Assembly (NCBI GenBank): GCA_965153355.1
Contig: OZ231127.1
Span: 67,828,001 to 67,892,000, forward strand
DNA length: 64,000 bases
Reading direction: 5' to 3'
Origin: Flaccisagitta enflata
Taxonomy: Eukaryota > Chaetognatha > Sagittoidea > Aphragmophora
The notes under the pieces were generated by a model that ran no database searches, had not been told where the DNA came from, and was given only the letters and a program-made list of their open reading frames with translations. Each line of letters starts with the position of its first letter. Within the stretch, counting starts at the first letter, position 1. Below, one piece after another: positions 24,151 through 34,829 of this stretch. The position numbers and the translations under genes were made by a program.

Positions 24151-25154
24151 CATAGTGAGAAAGACCGACAAGCAAACACATAGATAGACAAAGACACATG
24201 GAGACAGGCAGTCACGACAGTGACTGATAAACATGGTAGATAAGATAGAGTCAGATAGCAAAGAATGACGCGACAGACAGAGAAAGAGATGACATGGTTT
24301 GAACTTGAAGGAAAGCGGAACAAATCAAGCACATTCATGAGTCGGAAGGAGATCTGTTGTCATTGTTGTTGTCATTGTTGTATGAGGCCATGTTGTTATT
24401 ATCGTTGTTATGAATCGATGTGACGGCATTTTTGGAAGGAACTGAATCGGAAGAAAAGAAACAGAAATTCAATCGAGCGAAGAAAACAAATTTCGACGGA
24501 ATGATGAAGGAAAAATAAAGGAACAATGAAGATAAACAAAAAAAGTTAGAAAGATGAGGGAAAAATAAAGGAACGATGAAGATAAACAGAATTTTTTTTT
24601 TAGACCGATGCGGAAATTTTGGTAATATCTCAGTTCTGTCTTTCCCCTTTATTTTCTTTTTGATGATTTTGAAATTTGAGTTGTATATATAGTCATGATA
24701 AAAGAAGTACAGCAGCTTCGATTCCTAGAATTAGTCATTTATTCGTGTTAACTATCCTTTTTCTGAATCGATACTGGTATTGCCTGTCAGCCTGTTTATA
24801 CCACGTTATACCATGGAAATTCTTATGAAACGTTATTCTGTACTCTGTTAGGCTACAATGGCAACACTTTTATACTACTGATACCTCTTCTTCATCTGGT
24901 AATGTATGATACGCTCTGCTATGCTATGCTATGATATGACATGCCATGTAATGCCATGCTTTGCTACTTTCTTATTAGGAATGCCAATATGTCAGTGGCA
25001 TAATGCCGTCCTGATTCGCCGTTCAGAACACAAAATCCCGATGCAATATTGACAGTCAACAACTAATGACACAAAATTGCCTTCATTTGGAAGTTCGCGA
25101 GTGGTGAGGTGTGGAAACCCTCACTCGAACATCATTCTTAAATTCTCACCGCTT
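24151..25154. other. Non-coding stretch between LTR element and palindrome
   Basis: GACA/AGAC-rich text to about 24290, a short tandem duplication at 24503-24589 and ATGCTATGCTATGATATGAC-like text near 24920. No gene recognised. Confidence 0.5.
24503..24589 (+). repeat. Short tandem duplication
   Basis: GGAAAAATAAAGGAACAATG with AAGATAAACA occurs twice, about 51 bp apart, with one change (ACAATG or ACGATG). Confidence 0.6.
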
Positions 25155-26262
25155 CCTTAGCGGTCTAATATCCGCTAGCCCAAAACCCTTTGAAAAAAAA
25201 AAAAAAATTAACCCGTCTCCAAATTTTTGCATACTAGTCCTAAAAAAGGTGTAGATTAAGAATATCAACTTTATTTTGCCCGATTGCAAGCCAAAAAAAT
25301 TAGAAACACTTTTTTTGGCCAAAAATGGTGGTTTTTTGAGATAAACAGCATGAAGATACATCTCTGAAGAGGTAACATGCCCTGGTATTGATAAATAATC
25401 ATCTGCTGAATATTTGTGAGAAATTTCACGAAATTTTGTCAACGTTAAGATGCCTAAAATGCATTATTAAACTCAAAAAATCAAAAAAATCAGACTTGAT
25501 AAAAAGATAATGTCCAAAAGAGCTCACAGGATGTTAGTAATCATAAAAATATACTTCCCCACAAACTTTCAGGCATACCTGATGAATATTGGACGAATTA
25601 TAACTAAAAAACCAAATTACGACAATATGCAAATGAGCTTTTGGGCGAAAATTGCTTAGATAAAGAAAAAGAAAGCTTGCTAGGTTTTAAGAAGGTTAAC
25701 AGAGCTATAACCATCATATTTTGGCAAGAAACAACAATTTTGTGGGTTTTTAGCAATTTTCGCTTAAAAGCTCATTTGCATATTGTCGTAATTTGATTTT
25801 TTGGTTATGATTTGTCCAATATTCATCAGGTATGCCTGAAAATTTGTGGGGAAGTATATTTTCATGATTTCTAACATCCCATGAGCTCTTTTAGACATCA
25901 TCTTTTCATCAAGGCTGATTTTTTTTATTTTTGGAGTTTAATAATGCATTTTAGGCATCTTAACGTTGACGAAATTTTGTGAAATTTCTCACAAATATTC
26001 AGCAGATGATTATTTATCAATACCAGGGCATGTTACCTCTTCAGAGATGTATCTTCATGCTGTTTATCCCAAAAAACCACCATTTTTGGCCAAAAAAAGT
26101 GTTTCTAATTTTTTCGGCTCGTAATCTGGTAAAATAAAGTTGATATTCTTAATCTACACATTTTTTAGGACTAGTATGCAAAAATTTGGAGACGGGTTAA
26201 TTTTTTTTTTTTCAGAACTCTTAAAATTGAGCTTTTGGGCTAGCGGATATTAGACCGTTAGG
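25155..26262. repeat. 1.1-kb near-perfect palindrome (foldback element)
   Basis: Left arm 25155-25656 and right arm 25752-26262 are reverse complements with few mismatches, around a loop of about 95 nt. The outer ends carry TAGCGGTCTAATATCCGCTA, which is itself a small inverted repeat. A 98-codon frame in the left arm looks accidental. No transposase. A transcript would fold into a hairpin of about 500 bp. Confidence 0.85.
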
Positions 26263-26317
26263 TTGTTGTTGTCATCATTATCCTCGTTGATTTCATCGTC
26301 TTGATCATTTTCGCGGC

Positions 26318-26812
26318 CACACCGGGGAGTAAGCCCCAAAGGACACAGGGTGACTTTTGATTTTCTGCCGTTTTTTATCGTATCATGTAGCTCATTTCCT
26401 CCTTCCTTCGGCCATCTTAGGATTTAAATCAACCCTCTCAGGCCTCAAGCCAACTCTCACCAGCCTTAAATCAGCTCTCATTGGCATCAAATCAGAACAA
26501 ATAGTCCTCAAATTAGCCCTCTTAAGCCTTAAAGCAGCCCTCTTGAGCCTCGAATCAACTCTCGCAGCCCTTTAAGACCTCGCATAAACCTTCTCAGGCC
26601 TGAACCACGTCTCTCGAAACCAGTTTACCCAGGCCTTGAACCAGCTCTTTCGGATTTTGAATCAACCATCATAAGCTCTTTATCAGCCCTCTTCAGCTCT
26701 CTTGCCGTACCAAACTGCTCCACCTTCATTGACTCCTCCTTCACAGTGACAATCATACAAAGAAGGGAAACGGGTACCACATGTTGCCCTTGGACGACTG
26801 GCTTTTTATCAT
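26318..26812. mobile_element. Foldback element, degenerate copy 2
   Basis: CCCCAAAGGACACAGGGTGA at the left, then CTCTCAGGCCTCAAGCCAAC-type units, and GGGTACCACATGTTGCCCTT to the right. The right inverted end is not recognisable. Confidence 0.5.
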
Positions 26813-26849
26813 TGTCATCATGATCGTCGTCATAGTCTTTATCTTCTAC

Positions 26850-27079
26850 ATCATCCCAGAGCAAGCTGTATTTCTCTTTATTTTTTTTTTTTTCAGTTCT
26901 TTCAGCTCACATCCTCCCTCTTTTTTTCAGCGTCACTTGCTTGCGATAATTCTGGGTGGCAGTCGAACGAAGGAAAAAAAAAGGATAGCAGATGAAAGAC
27001 AAGAAAAATAGAAGCATATAAAGAATGGAGAGGAAAAAGAAGAGAAGTAGAAAAAAGGCAGTAGAAATAGTCGCAAAAG
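26850..27079. other. Non-coding stretch between foldback copies
   Basis: T-rich then A/G-rich sequence between two foldback elements. No feature seen. Confidence 0.5.
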
Positions 27080-27812
27080 CGTTAGATGGTCAGCGGTACC
27101 CGTTGCCCCTATGTGAGTGTATGAGGGTGTGAGGTGGTGAGAGGGGCAGCGGCCCCGAAGGAGCCGATGACCTATGCTGTTTTTATTTGAGCCTGGAGGC
27201 TGGAATTGGGGCATTGAAGCTGGGATTTGAGCTAAGAGGCGGGGATTTTAGCCTTGTGGCTGAGATTTGAGCCTTGAGACTGGGATTTGAGCCTCAAGGT
27301 TGGGGTTTGAGCCTGGAGGCTAAGATTTGTGCCTCGAGGTTGGGGTTTGAGCCTCGAGGCTGTGATTTGGGCCTTGAGGCTGTAATTTGGGCCTTGAGGC
27401 TGTGATTAGGGCCTTGAGGCTGGGATTAAGGCCTTGAGGCTGGGATTTGGGCCTTGAGGCTGAGATTTGGGCCTTGAGGCTGGGATTTGGCCTTGAGGCT
27501 GGGATTTGGGCCTTGAGGCTGGGATTTGGGCCTCAAGGCTGGGATTTGGGCCTTGAGGCTGGGATTTGGGCCTTGAGGCTGGGATTTGGGCCTTGAGGCT
27601 GGGATTTAGGCCTCAATGCTGGGATTTGGGCCTTGAGGCTGGGATTTGGGCCTCGAGGCTTGGATTTGGGCCTCAAGGCTGGGATTTGGGCCATAAGGCT
27701 GAAAGCGGGGGGGGGGGGGGACGGAGAAGGAGAAGAAGGAGGAGGAGAAGGAGGAGGAGAAATTTCCCCTGTGTGAAAGCATAGGTCATCGGCCCCTTCG
27801 GGGCCGCTGCCC
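27080..27812. mobile_element. Foldback element with 20-bp minisatellite, copy 3
   Basis: Left module TTAGATGGTCAGCGGTACCC, inverted ends GGGCAGCGGCCCCGAAGGAG (27144) and CCTTCGGGGCCGCTGCCC (27795-27812), and about 27 units with an exact 20-bp period (GGGATTTGGGCCTTGAGGCT) between 27180 and 27700. A G-run and a GGAGAAGGA stretch precede the right end. Confidence 0.75.
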
Positions 27813-28279
27813 AAAAGAACAACAGGAAGGCGAAGGACCTCCTTGAAAAGAGGCGGTTTGGTGCAAATGTCATCCGCATGCAAAACGAGTTAAAACCAAC
27901 TTTCTCAGTTTCTCTGATGAGTTTTTAGACTTTTTTTTTCGTGTTCATTGGCCGGTCGGTCAATTTTTGTATATTGATCAAGGAGAAGACGGTGAAGGCG
28001 ATGCAATGCCAGTAGATCCAAGAGTAGCGGTTGGGAAATTGAAAATGCTTACCATATAAATGATCAAAATCTTCACACCTAAAATCAACTTTGGTCAAAT
28101 GCTGTTCCTACACGAATTGACCCATTGACCTTAATAAAGACTTCAAAAAGTTGATGAAAGAATGCAAATAGTTGGAATGGGACTAACCCACTTGTTGTAG
28201 TTGAACTTGTATAGGGGCACACTTTCAAAGTGGAGGCTTGTTTTCAAATGGGAAGATTTGTGTTTATAGTCATGTGCAT
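27813..28279. other. Non-coding unique stretch
   Basis: No ORF with recognisable content. An isolated AATAAA is present near 28132. Confidence 0.5.
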
Positions 28280-28446
28280 TGCAACTCTGTACCCCACTTT
28301 GTCGGTCCTGCATCCGTCCTTCTGTCCGTAGCCCGTTGGCGTTTTTGAGTTTTTTTGGCGCTGCTCCTGCCTCTTTGACCAAGTAAACTGTATCGCTGTC
28401 CCTGACCGCCCGCACGCAACTAGTGTAGCCGTATTCAGCCTTGTTT
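28280..28446 (-). mobile_element. Hairpin-ended element, family 1, degenerate copy
   Basis: Shares CCCCACTTTGTCGGTCC, GCTCCTGCC, CGCCCGCACGCAACT and GTAGCCGTATTCAGCCTTG with the consensus. The hairpin end has been lost or eroded. Confidence 0.5.
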
Positions 28447-28687
28447 AGATAGCGCAGCCCAAATGTTATTGTCCCCCCCAATGACTCGGGTCATGATCTT
28501 TGATCATTCAATCATTCCATCATTTGTCGTCTTTTATCATTTTGATTGTTTGGATCTAAAAAAGTGAATTTTGTACAAACAGTTGAGTTTCACAAGAGCG
28601 CTTGTTAAGGGACTGGGCAAATCATGCGAAACTACTTACTGCCTTATTGCCTTATTGCCTTATTGTCAATAAAGTTATAACTACAAT

Positions 28688-28833
28688 TTTTAGTCGCGGA
28701 CGTGCGACTCTGGAACTTGCTATGTCGGTACGTCGGTTGGTTGGTTAATCGGTCACAAAGTTTTTTTCAAGGTTTTCCTCTCCTGCCCACCCGTCCGCGA
28801 CTGGGGGGGGGGGGCGAGCGTTTACGGCCTTGT
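28688..28833 (-). mobile_element. Hairpin-ended element, family 1
   Basis: Starts TTTTTAGTCGCGGACGTGCG and carries GTCGGTTGGTTGG, CCTGCCCACCCGTCCGCGAC and a G-run. The end is eroded (CGGCCTTGTA). Confidence 0.6.
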
Positions 28834-29276
28834 ATTTAATGGGGCAGCCAATTTAACGCCTTATGCCCTGTGCGGGCATGCCGTAATGAGCGGGTGCCCT
28901 CAAGCGGTGCTCCGCTATGTAAGATATGATAATTGATGATCTGCATGAAATGTCTACTTAGATCAAATTTCTGTGACCTTAATCGATTTTGAAATTGACA
29001 AAGTTTTCAGAATTCTTCCAGTATTTTCATAAGCAGAAATACATTGTTTGTTGTTCCGGTTCATTGAGATTTCCCTGTAGACCCTCAGTTTGCAAACCCA
29101 TCTATATTAGATAGATCAGTTGTCACGCTCTATGGCAGTAGTATTTAGTAAGCTGCAAACTTTTCATCCAGAATTTAATCAAATTGAGTTACAACAAGGC
29201 CAACACCTATAAGTGGCGTGCAGGACAAAAATAACTGAACTGACCTGACTCGTTATTGTATCTTTTTATCGAAAAT
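28834..29276. other. Non-coding unique stretch
   Basis: Starts with a G/C-rich piece (GCCCTGTGCGGGCATGCCG, 28866-28884) and continues A/T-rich into the AAACCAG minisatellite. No gene seen. Confidence 0.5.
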
Positions 29277-30112
29277 CAGACTTAAACCAGACCCAAACCA
29301 GACCCAAACCAGACTCAAGCCAGACTCAAACCAGACTCAAACCAGACTCAAACCAGAACTAAACCAGACCAAAACCAGACCTAAACCAGACCTAAACCAG
29401 ACCTAAACCAGACATAAACCAGACATAAACCAGACCTAAACCAGACCTAAACCAGACATGAACCAGACTTAAACCAGACTTAAACCAGACTTAAACGAGA
29501 CTCAAGCCAGACTCAATCCAGACTTAAACCAGACTCAAACCAGACTAAAACCATACATAAACCAGACTAAACCGTACATAAACCATACTTAAACCATACT
29601 TAAACCAGACTTAAACCAGACTTAAACCAGAATCAAACCAGACTTAAACCAGACTTAAACCAGACCCAAACCAGACCCAAACCAGCAGACTTAAACCAGC
29701 AGACTTAAACCAGCAGACTTAAACCAGCAGACTTAAACCAGCAGACCTTAATCAGCAGACTTAAACCAGCAGACTTAAACCAGCAGACCTAAACCAGCAG
29801 ACTTAAACCAGTAGACTTGAACCAGCAGACTTAAACCAGCAGACTTAAACTAGCAGACTTAAACCAGCAGACTTAAACCAGCCAACTTAAACCAGCCAAA
29901 TTAAACCAGCAGACTTAAACCAGCGAAGTAAAACCAGCGAAGTAAAACCAGCCAACCTAAACCAGCAGACTTAAACCAGCAGACTTAAACCAGCAGACTT
30001 GAACCAGTGGACTTAAACCAGCAGACTTAAACCAGCAGACTTAAACCAGCAGACCTAAACCAGCAGACTTAAACCAGCAGACTTAAACCAGCAGACTTAA
30101 ACCAGCAGATTT
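29277..30112 (+). repeat. AAACCAG minisatellite, two unit lengths
   Basis: 29277-29686 is built of 11-bp units (AAACCAGACTT and variants). From about 29687 the unit becomes 14 bp (AAACCAGCAGACTT), having gained CAG. About 65 units in all. It runs on into AAAATGACC-type repeats at 30112. Confidence 0.85.
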
Positions 30113-30572
30113 GAAATGCCACATATGACCAAAACATCCCAAAAAACAAAAATGACCAAAACATACCAAAAAACCTAAATGACCAAAAAATAAAAAAAAA
30201 CCAAAAAAACAAAAACCAAAAAAACCCAAAACCCAAAACCAAAATATCAAAAAACTAAAAAAAACAAAAACCAATAAACCAAAATCATAAAAGACCAAAA
30301 CATCCCAAAAAACATGTTAAATGACCAAAAATGACCTGAAATCTTCCAAAATGACTTAAGATGCCCAAAAACGACACAAATGACTTAAATCAACAACGCG
30401 ACGTAAATGATCAAAAATGACCAAAAATGACTAAAAGCAGCCAGAAATGACCAAAAGCAACCAAAAATGACCAAAAACAACAAAATAATGACTCAAAATA
30501 ACTCAAGACGACCCAAATTGACCAAAAATAACGCCAAAAAAGCTACTAAAAACTAAAAAAGCCAAAAATAAC
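30113..30572 (+). repeat. ACCAAAAATGACC-type degenerate repeat, left part
   Basis: A-rich units with ATGACC, ACCAAAA and ATGACTTAA. Interrupted by the 801-bp TIR element and resumed at 31378. Confidence 0.7.
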
Positions 30573-30576
30573 TTAG

Positions 30577-31377
30577 GGCAGTTTCTCCTATAAACCGGGC
30601 CGGCAAAAATTGAGTGCCTGATTGAGTTAACATTGAAAAAAATAATATAATTCAATGATAGTTGCATCTATCAACTTGAAATTTTGGTTTTAGGCTCAAA
30701 ATTTGATACTTTTTCAAGTCACACAAAAAAATCACTTAAAGTCTTAAACTGTGTTTAATCATATCACTTTTTATGAAAAATGGTGTGACATAGTGTGACA
30801 AGGTGTTAACTCGATAGGACACTTTTATAAAAAATCAATATCCCCGGCTAGAACAGACATGAAGTTCTGAAATTTGGCATGTAACCTGGGTTATGTCTTT
30901 ACTAAACAGGGGAAAAAAATTTTTTTCCATCACACTTAAAAGTATGCTTTTTCGTGTACAGCATATTTCTATATCAAGATTGAATATTTTTTCATATTTG
31001 ACAAATCAACTATGAGCAAACTTTTTCCATAGTAAATGACCACCGATCACCATGAAATTTTTGGTGTTTCTTTAGGGATAGTAACGGTACAAAAATGACC
31101 CATAGTTGGATAGGCTTGACAATTTCTTGGTGTCTTTATCATAGTAGATAAGAAGTGTGACACAAGTGTGACAGGGAAAATAGGCTTATTTGGCTCTACT
31201 TTTGGCCACCTAATCTATCAAAATCTTGATTATGAAGCATGTATGTTAGACACTTGGTCCCAGGGGATGTGTCAAAACAGCTATAATTATCAACAAAATA
31301 ATTAGTGGGAGAAAACTGTGTTTTTTTGCTTGCTAAATCATGTTTTTCAGCTAGCCCACTTTATAGGAGAAATTGCC
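30577..31377. mobile_element. 801-bp TIR element with TTAG target duplication
   Basis: Ends GGCAGTTTCTCCTATAAA and, inverted, GGCAATTTCTCCTATAAA (17 of 18 match). TTAG is present at both flanks (30573-30576 and 31378-31381). It interrupts an AAATGAC-type tandem repeat that continues on both sides. No ORF; a non-autonomous DNA transposon is the likely identity. The superfamily cannot be told. Confidence 0.75.
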
Positions 31378-31381
31378 TTAG

Positions 31382-31637
31382 AGTGACTGAGAATGACTTT
31401 GAATGACTTGTAATGACTTAGAATGACGTAGAATGACTTATAATAACTTAGAATGACTAAGAATGATTTAAAATGACTCATAAAAACATAAAATGACAAA
31501 AATGACAAAAAATGACAAAATGACTTAAGTGACTAAAATTAACTGAAAATGACTGAAAATGACTTAAAATGACATAAAAAGACTTAAAACGACATAAAGT
31601 ACCCTAAAATGACGTAAAACGACAAAAAAAAGCTAAG
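31382..31637 (+). repeat. AATGACTTAGAATGAC repeat, right part
   Basis: Units of 10-11 bp (AGAATGACTT, AAAATGACTT) continue the repeat broken by the TIR element and lead into a hairpin-ended element. Similar text occurs at 61127-61185, 62030-62065 and 63745-63775. Confidence 0.7.
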
Positions 31638-31717
31638 TGTTACGGACGGACGGACCGACCGACCGAAGGACCGACGGACCGACAGAGCGGGTTATAGAGT
31701 CGCGTGCACGCGACTAA
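31638..31717 (+). mobile_element. Hairpin-ended element, 3' part, joined to AAATGAC repeat
   Basis: (CGGACGGACCGACC) core followed by GAGTCGCGTGCACGCGACTA. Its upstream side is an AAAATGACTTAAAATGAC minisatellite rather than the usual 5' part; the same arrangement is found at 63740-63890, which suggests a third subfamily. Confidence 0.6.
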
Positions 31718-32210
31718 AGAAAAATGTTCATATGTCAACGAGGCATATTTGAATACTTACGCAACGTTCGATACAATATGATTTTGATATATTCAAAAGT
31801 TTCAAAAACAAAACAAAAACATTGTTGCTTTTAGCGTAAGCAGTAAAAAAAGTGCAAAGGCACACAATGGCGAATTTCTATAACACAGTTTATCGAGGCA
31901 TGATTGAATACTCACGCAACAATGGAAACGTTTTGATTAAATGGATGCAAAACTTGGCGTTCGCGAGTTTGCAGCTTCAATTTAAAAAAAGATGTTGCTT
32001 TTAGCGATAGCAGCAAAAATTCAATCGAGAGAGAAGACAATGAAGACAATGGCAAATTTCTGTTACATAAGTTATCGAGGCATGATTCAACACTTACTTG
32101 AATGCAAGCGATATCAGCAAAGGTCTAATCAAGATAGAAGACAATGAATACAATATCGAAATTCTGTTACATAATCTATCGAGGCATGATTAAATACTAT
32201 CTAGAACATA
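31718..32210 (+). repeat. Degenerate tandem repeat upstream of the GPCR
   Basis: Three to four diverged units of about 150 bp share TATCGAGGCATGATT, ACTCACGCAACAATGGAAACG, GTTGCTTTTAGCG and ACAATGNNNAATTTCT. A further piece, with ACTTACGCAACAATGGAAACG and TTGGCGAGCTTGCA, sits at 32786-32860 against the GPCR TATA box. No coding frame. Confidence 0.65.
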
Positions 32211-32219
32211 TGTTTGTCG

Positions 32220-32395
32220 GCCATATCTCTACTTAAAACAAGAAACTCACATAGATATTGGTGAGATTCTGAAACTACGTCGAATTTCTGAGCTAATGCC
32301 ACCAACCGCGTTCTTCTATCTCAATTTTTTTTTAGAAATCACAAGCAAAACAAGATTGCTACTCCTAACGCAAAATGGCAGAAAAATTACATTTT
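32220..32395 (+). repeat. Dispersed repeat fragment related to the 1.2-kb TIR element
   Basis: TCGAATTTCTGAGCTAATGC and ACAAGCAAAACAAGATTGCT match the reverse complement of 59340-59430 (TCGAATTTCCGAGCTAATGG and ACAAGCAAAACAAAATTGCT). No terminal repeats here, so it is a fragment. Confidence 0.6.
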
Positions 32396-32785
32396 ATTTC
32401 CTGTCAGTTACCGCACTTGACAAAACAATATGTTTCAGCTATGTTAGGAAATTTTTGCTGCTTACGTGATGTCCAAAGGTAGTCATGGAATGTCCTTACG
32501 CCCTCTTAACCCGGGGTCGTGTTCGATAGCGTTTTGGAGACAGCTACAGAGAAGGGAGCACACACCGCTGAGATGGGCTTAAAAAGCTTTCAAGTTATGA
32601 GAGGCGACATGTGTTGTTCTACTTCAAAATACATCTAAAAAAGCATATCAATGCAATTGATGAAATGTTTTGATGTTCACAAAACTTAGAGAAAGTATCA
32701 CATGTGTCTCATTGATGTTCTTTTAATAATTTAATGGACATGCAATCTGATTCTAATCTTGCCGACAGACTTTTGTTCTAGATAG
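32396..32785. other. Upstream region of the GPCR, no clear element
   Basis: Unique sequence with CCTCTTAACCCGGGGTCG near 32503. No repeat match was noticed apart from the flanking ones. Confidence 0.4.
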
Positions 32786-32860
32786 TACTTACGCAACAAT
32801 GGAAACGATTTGGTGAAATGCAAACGCTCGCGTTGGCGAGCTTGCAACGATAGCGCAGTT
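32786..32860 (+). repeat. Isolated unit of the upstream tandem repeat at the GPCR promoter
   Basis: Matches 31900-31978 (ACGCAACAATGGAAACG, then GCAAAC or GCAAAA, then GGCG-CGAG-TTGCA). It forms the sequence directly upstream of the TATA-like box. Confidence 0.55.
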
Positions 32861-32865
32861 CAACC

Positions 32866-32874
32866 TTTATAAGG
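32866..32874 (+). promoter_or_regulatory. TATA-like box upstream of the GPCR
   Basis: TTTATAAGG lies 101 bp before the receptor's start codon, a reasonable distance for a core promoter with a short 5' UTR. It directly follows a fragment of a local tandem repeat (32786-32860). Confidence 0.4.
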
Positions 32875-32974
32875 CTCGTTTTCATTTTCATTTTCATGCA
32901 AACCTCCTTTTTGATGTTCTAAGATCAACTTTACAACCTGTATCTATCATCTCTAACTCTTTGTAACGCTCAAA

Positions 32975-33904
32975 ATGAATGAATGGTATTTCAAAGGTCC
33001 CTGCACATGGGTGTCATCTTGCATAAGCATTTTGTCTTGCGTTCTTTTACTAGTCGTGAATTTACGCAATCGCAAATCCTACTCAATTTTCACCCTGTAC
33101 GCAGTTCTGATTGCCCTGAGTGGCTTCATCACGGCCCTCACGGCACAGACGACCTTTATTCAGGAGGGAATTCCTTTTCGAGAGATGCCACCGTGGTTGG
33201 TTGCTTTGAGAGAGTTTACGCTGTCAAAATCTGGCACATTTTTGCAAGATTTCTTCCCTCGCGCGTTGGACTTGCTGGTGGTCGCCGACTGCTTGAATCG
33301 ATATTTGATCATCTGCAAACCGGAACGAAAGGAGACTTTCCTCACCAAAACAATCACCATCATTGTGGTTTTTCTCCTCATTTTGATCAGTTGCGTTTTC
33401 GCCGGTTTGACCATGAAAATGGAGTCAGATAAAACGGCGATGGTATATGGCCATTTGATAAATCCCGCGCTTAATTTGTCAGATAGAAGATACACTTGGC
33501 TTGTTTGCGGAATACTGAAACTCGTCCTGTCAAGCATGAAGAGTGTTTTTCTCGTATTCCTTACTGTTAAGAATGTTTCCACTTTAAAACGCTCAATCGC
33601 GTTTCTTCAACAAACCAACGCTAACCCGAGAGGTGTTATCGTGTACAAGAAATTGGTGAGATTCAACTATTTAATGTGCGTTGCTGCACTCATTTTCAAC
33701 GTTGTGTGTGGAAGCATTCAAGAAGCGCTGTTATTTCGACAACATGCGGAAGCTCATGCCATTGTTTACATCGATTATAACTTTCATGACTTTGACAAAA
33801 TATTGAATATGTGGAAATACGCGCTAAAAGTTATTTTTTGCTTGAAGCCAGGCTGCTACAATGTTATTTATACTTGGCTTAAATCGGGAGCCTTACGTGA
33901 TTAA
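32975..33904 (+). CDS. Rhodopsin-like (class A) G-protein-coupled receptor, single exon
   Basis: A complete 309-residue frame with seven hydrophobic helices: about 12-30, 37-59, 90-115, 124-146, 174-197, 227-254 and 277-301. The N-terminus is very short and there is no signal peptide. TM3 ends in DCLNRYLIICKP, where NRY takes the place of the DRY motif. TM7 ends in KPGCYNVIY, where KPxxY replaces NPxxY. Basic residues in loop 3 (KRS, YKKLVR) fit G-protein coupling. The ligand cannot be told; small divergent receptors like this are common in invertebrate genomes. The start ATG has A at -3, and a TATA-like TTTATAAGG lies about 100 bp upstream. No intron is needed to complete the fold. It could be an intact gene or a recent retrocopy, but no poly-A tail is seen downstream. 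Confidence 0.85.
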   Translation: MNEWYFKGPCTWVSSCISILSCVLLLVVNLRNRKSYSIFTLYAVLIALSGFITALTAQTTFIQEGIPFREMPPWLVALREFTLSKSGTFLQDFFPRALDLLVVADCLNRYLIICKPERKETFLTKTITIIVVFLLILISCVFAGLTMKMESDKTAMVYGHLINPALNLSDRRYTWLVCGILKLVLSSMKSVFLVFLTVKNVSTLKRSIAFLQQTNANPRGVIVYKKLVRFNYLMCVAALIFNVVCGSIQEALLFRQHAEAHAIVYIDYNFHDFDKILNMWKYALKVIFCLKPGCYNVIYTWLKSGALRD

Positions 33905-34078
33905 AGTTCTTGCTGAAAGTAGAAACTGCATGCTAATGTCCAGGTACCTGTTTTCTATCTTTAAATCTATCTATCTTGCAGATGACTCAAATCTGATAAC
34001 AAGTCCTATTGTACTTTGTAGATTGGTAAAGTGGAAATGTTTCTAAGTTTGATGTGGAGAATCGATACTTAAGCTCAA

Positions 34079-34193
34079 AACAAGGGCCGGATACACGGCA
34101 AGACAGTCGCGGACGGTGGGGCAGGAGCCGTAATGCGAAAACCGCTCGCAAATTAGAAATATTTCTTCCCTACCGAGCTACCGACACGGTATG
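34079..34193 (+). mobile_element. Hairpin-ended element, family 1, 5' part
   Basis: AACAAGGGCCGGATACACGG, then CAGTCGCGGACGG, GGAGCCGTAATGCGAAAACC and CCGACACGG; the hairpin end is missing. Confidence 0.55.
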
Positions 34194-34472
34194 GTTATCG
34201 GGATAAGTTTTGAATCTTTAAGTGTCCTCGATAACTTATTAACATAAATTTTTGAAAATTGTTTGAATTATTGATATGATTAATTCCATTTTATCACACA
34301 TTCCTTTGCCTTCGTATGATCTTTTCCCTTATCATTATGCTCACCGTTTGTGTCAGTCGTTTTCGGTCTCTGTATTTCGATGACTCTCTTTTTGACTATC
34401 AGTTAGCAGGCTATAGAAATGATTGCCTATACTAAACGTATACATTTTTCATTCTTCTCTTTCAATCTCTCC

Positions 34473-34598
34473 TTTTTTAATCGCGTGCTACGCGACTTTG
34501 CACCCTGATCTGTGGGATGGTCAGTCAGTCAGTTGGTCGGTCGGTCGGTCGGTTGGTCGGCCGATTGGTTGATCGGTTGCCCTAGCTGCATCTGATTT

Positions 34599-34600
<2 letters not shown>
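34473..34600 (-). mobile_element. Hairpin-ended element, family 1, fragment running into (GA)n
   Basis: TTTTTTAATCGCGTGCTACG, then CGCGACT and a GGTCGGTCGG core; it is replaced by a (GA)n array at about 34600 instead of reaching GGCCTTGTT. Confidence 0.55.
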
Positions 34601-34687
<87 letters not shown>

Positions 34688-34735
34688 AAGTACAGAGAAA
34701 TAGGAACAGAAAGAGAGAGAGAGAGAGAGAAATCG
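34601..34735 (+). repeat. (GA)n microsatellite
   Basis: (GA)n with GAAAGAG and GTACAGAGAAATAGG interruptions. Confidence 0.9.
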
Positions 34736-34829
34736 CAAAAGAAATGGAAAAAATGAAGAGAGAGAATGTAAGTTTGTCTGAAATCAATCGCGGAAAAATC
34801 AAGAATAGCGAGAAAGCTTTTCTTTGTTT

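Noticed and set aside
25146-25442. A 98-codon minus-strand frame in the palindrome arm
   Set aside because: No recognisable domain, and it lies in non-coding foldback sequence.
28688-31717. A single 3-kb transposon bounded by inverted TAGTCGCG hairpins
   Set aside because: The left end belongs to a complete short family 1 element (28688-28833) and the right end to another copy, so the inverted ends are independent insertions.
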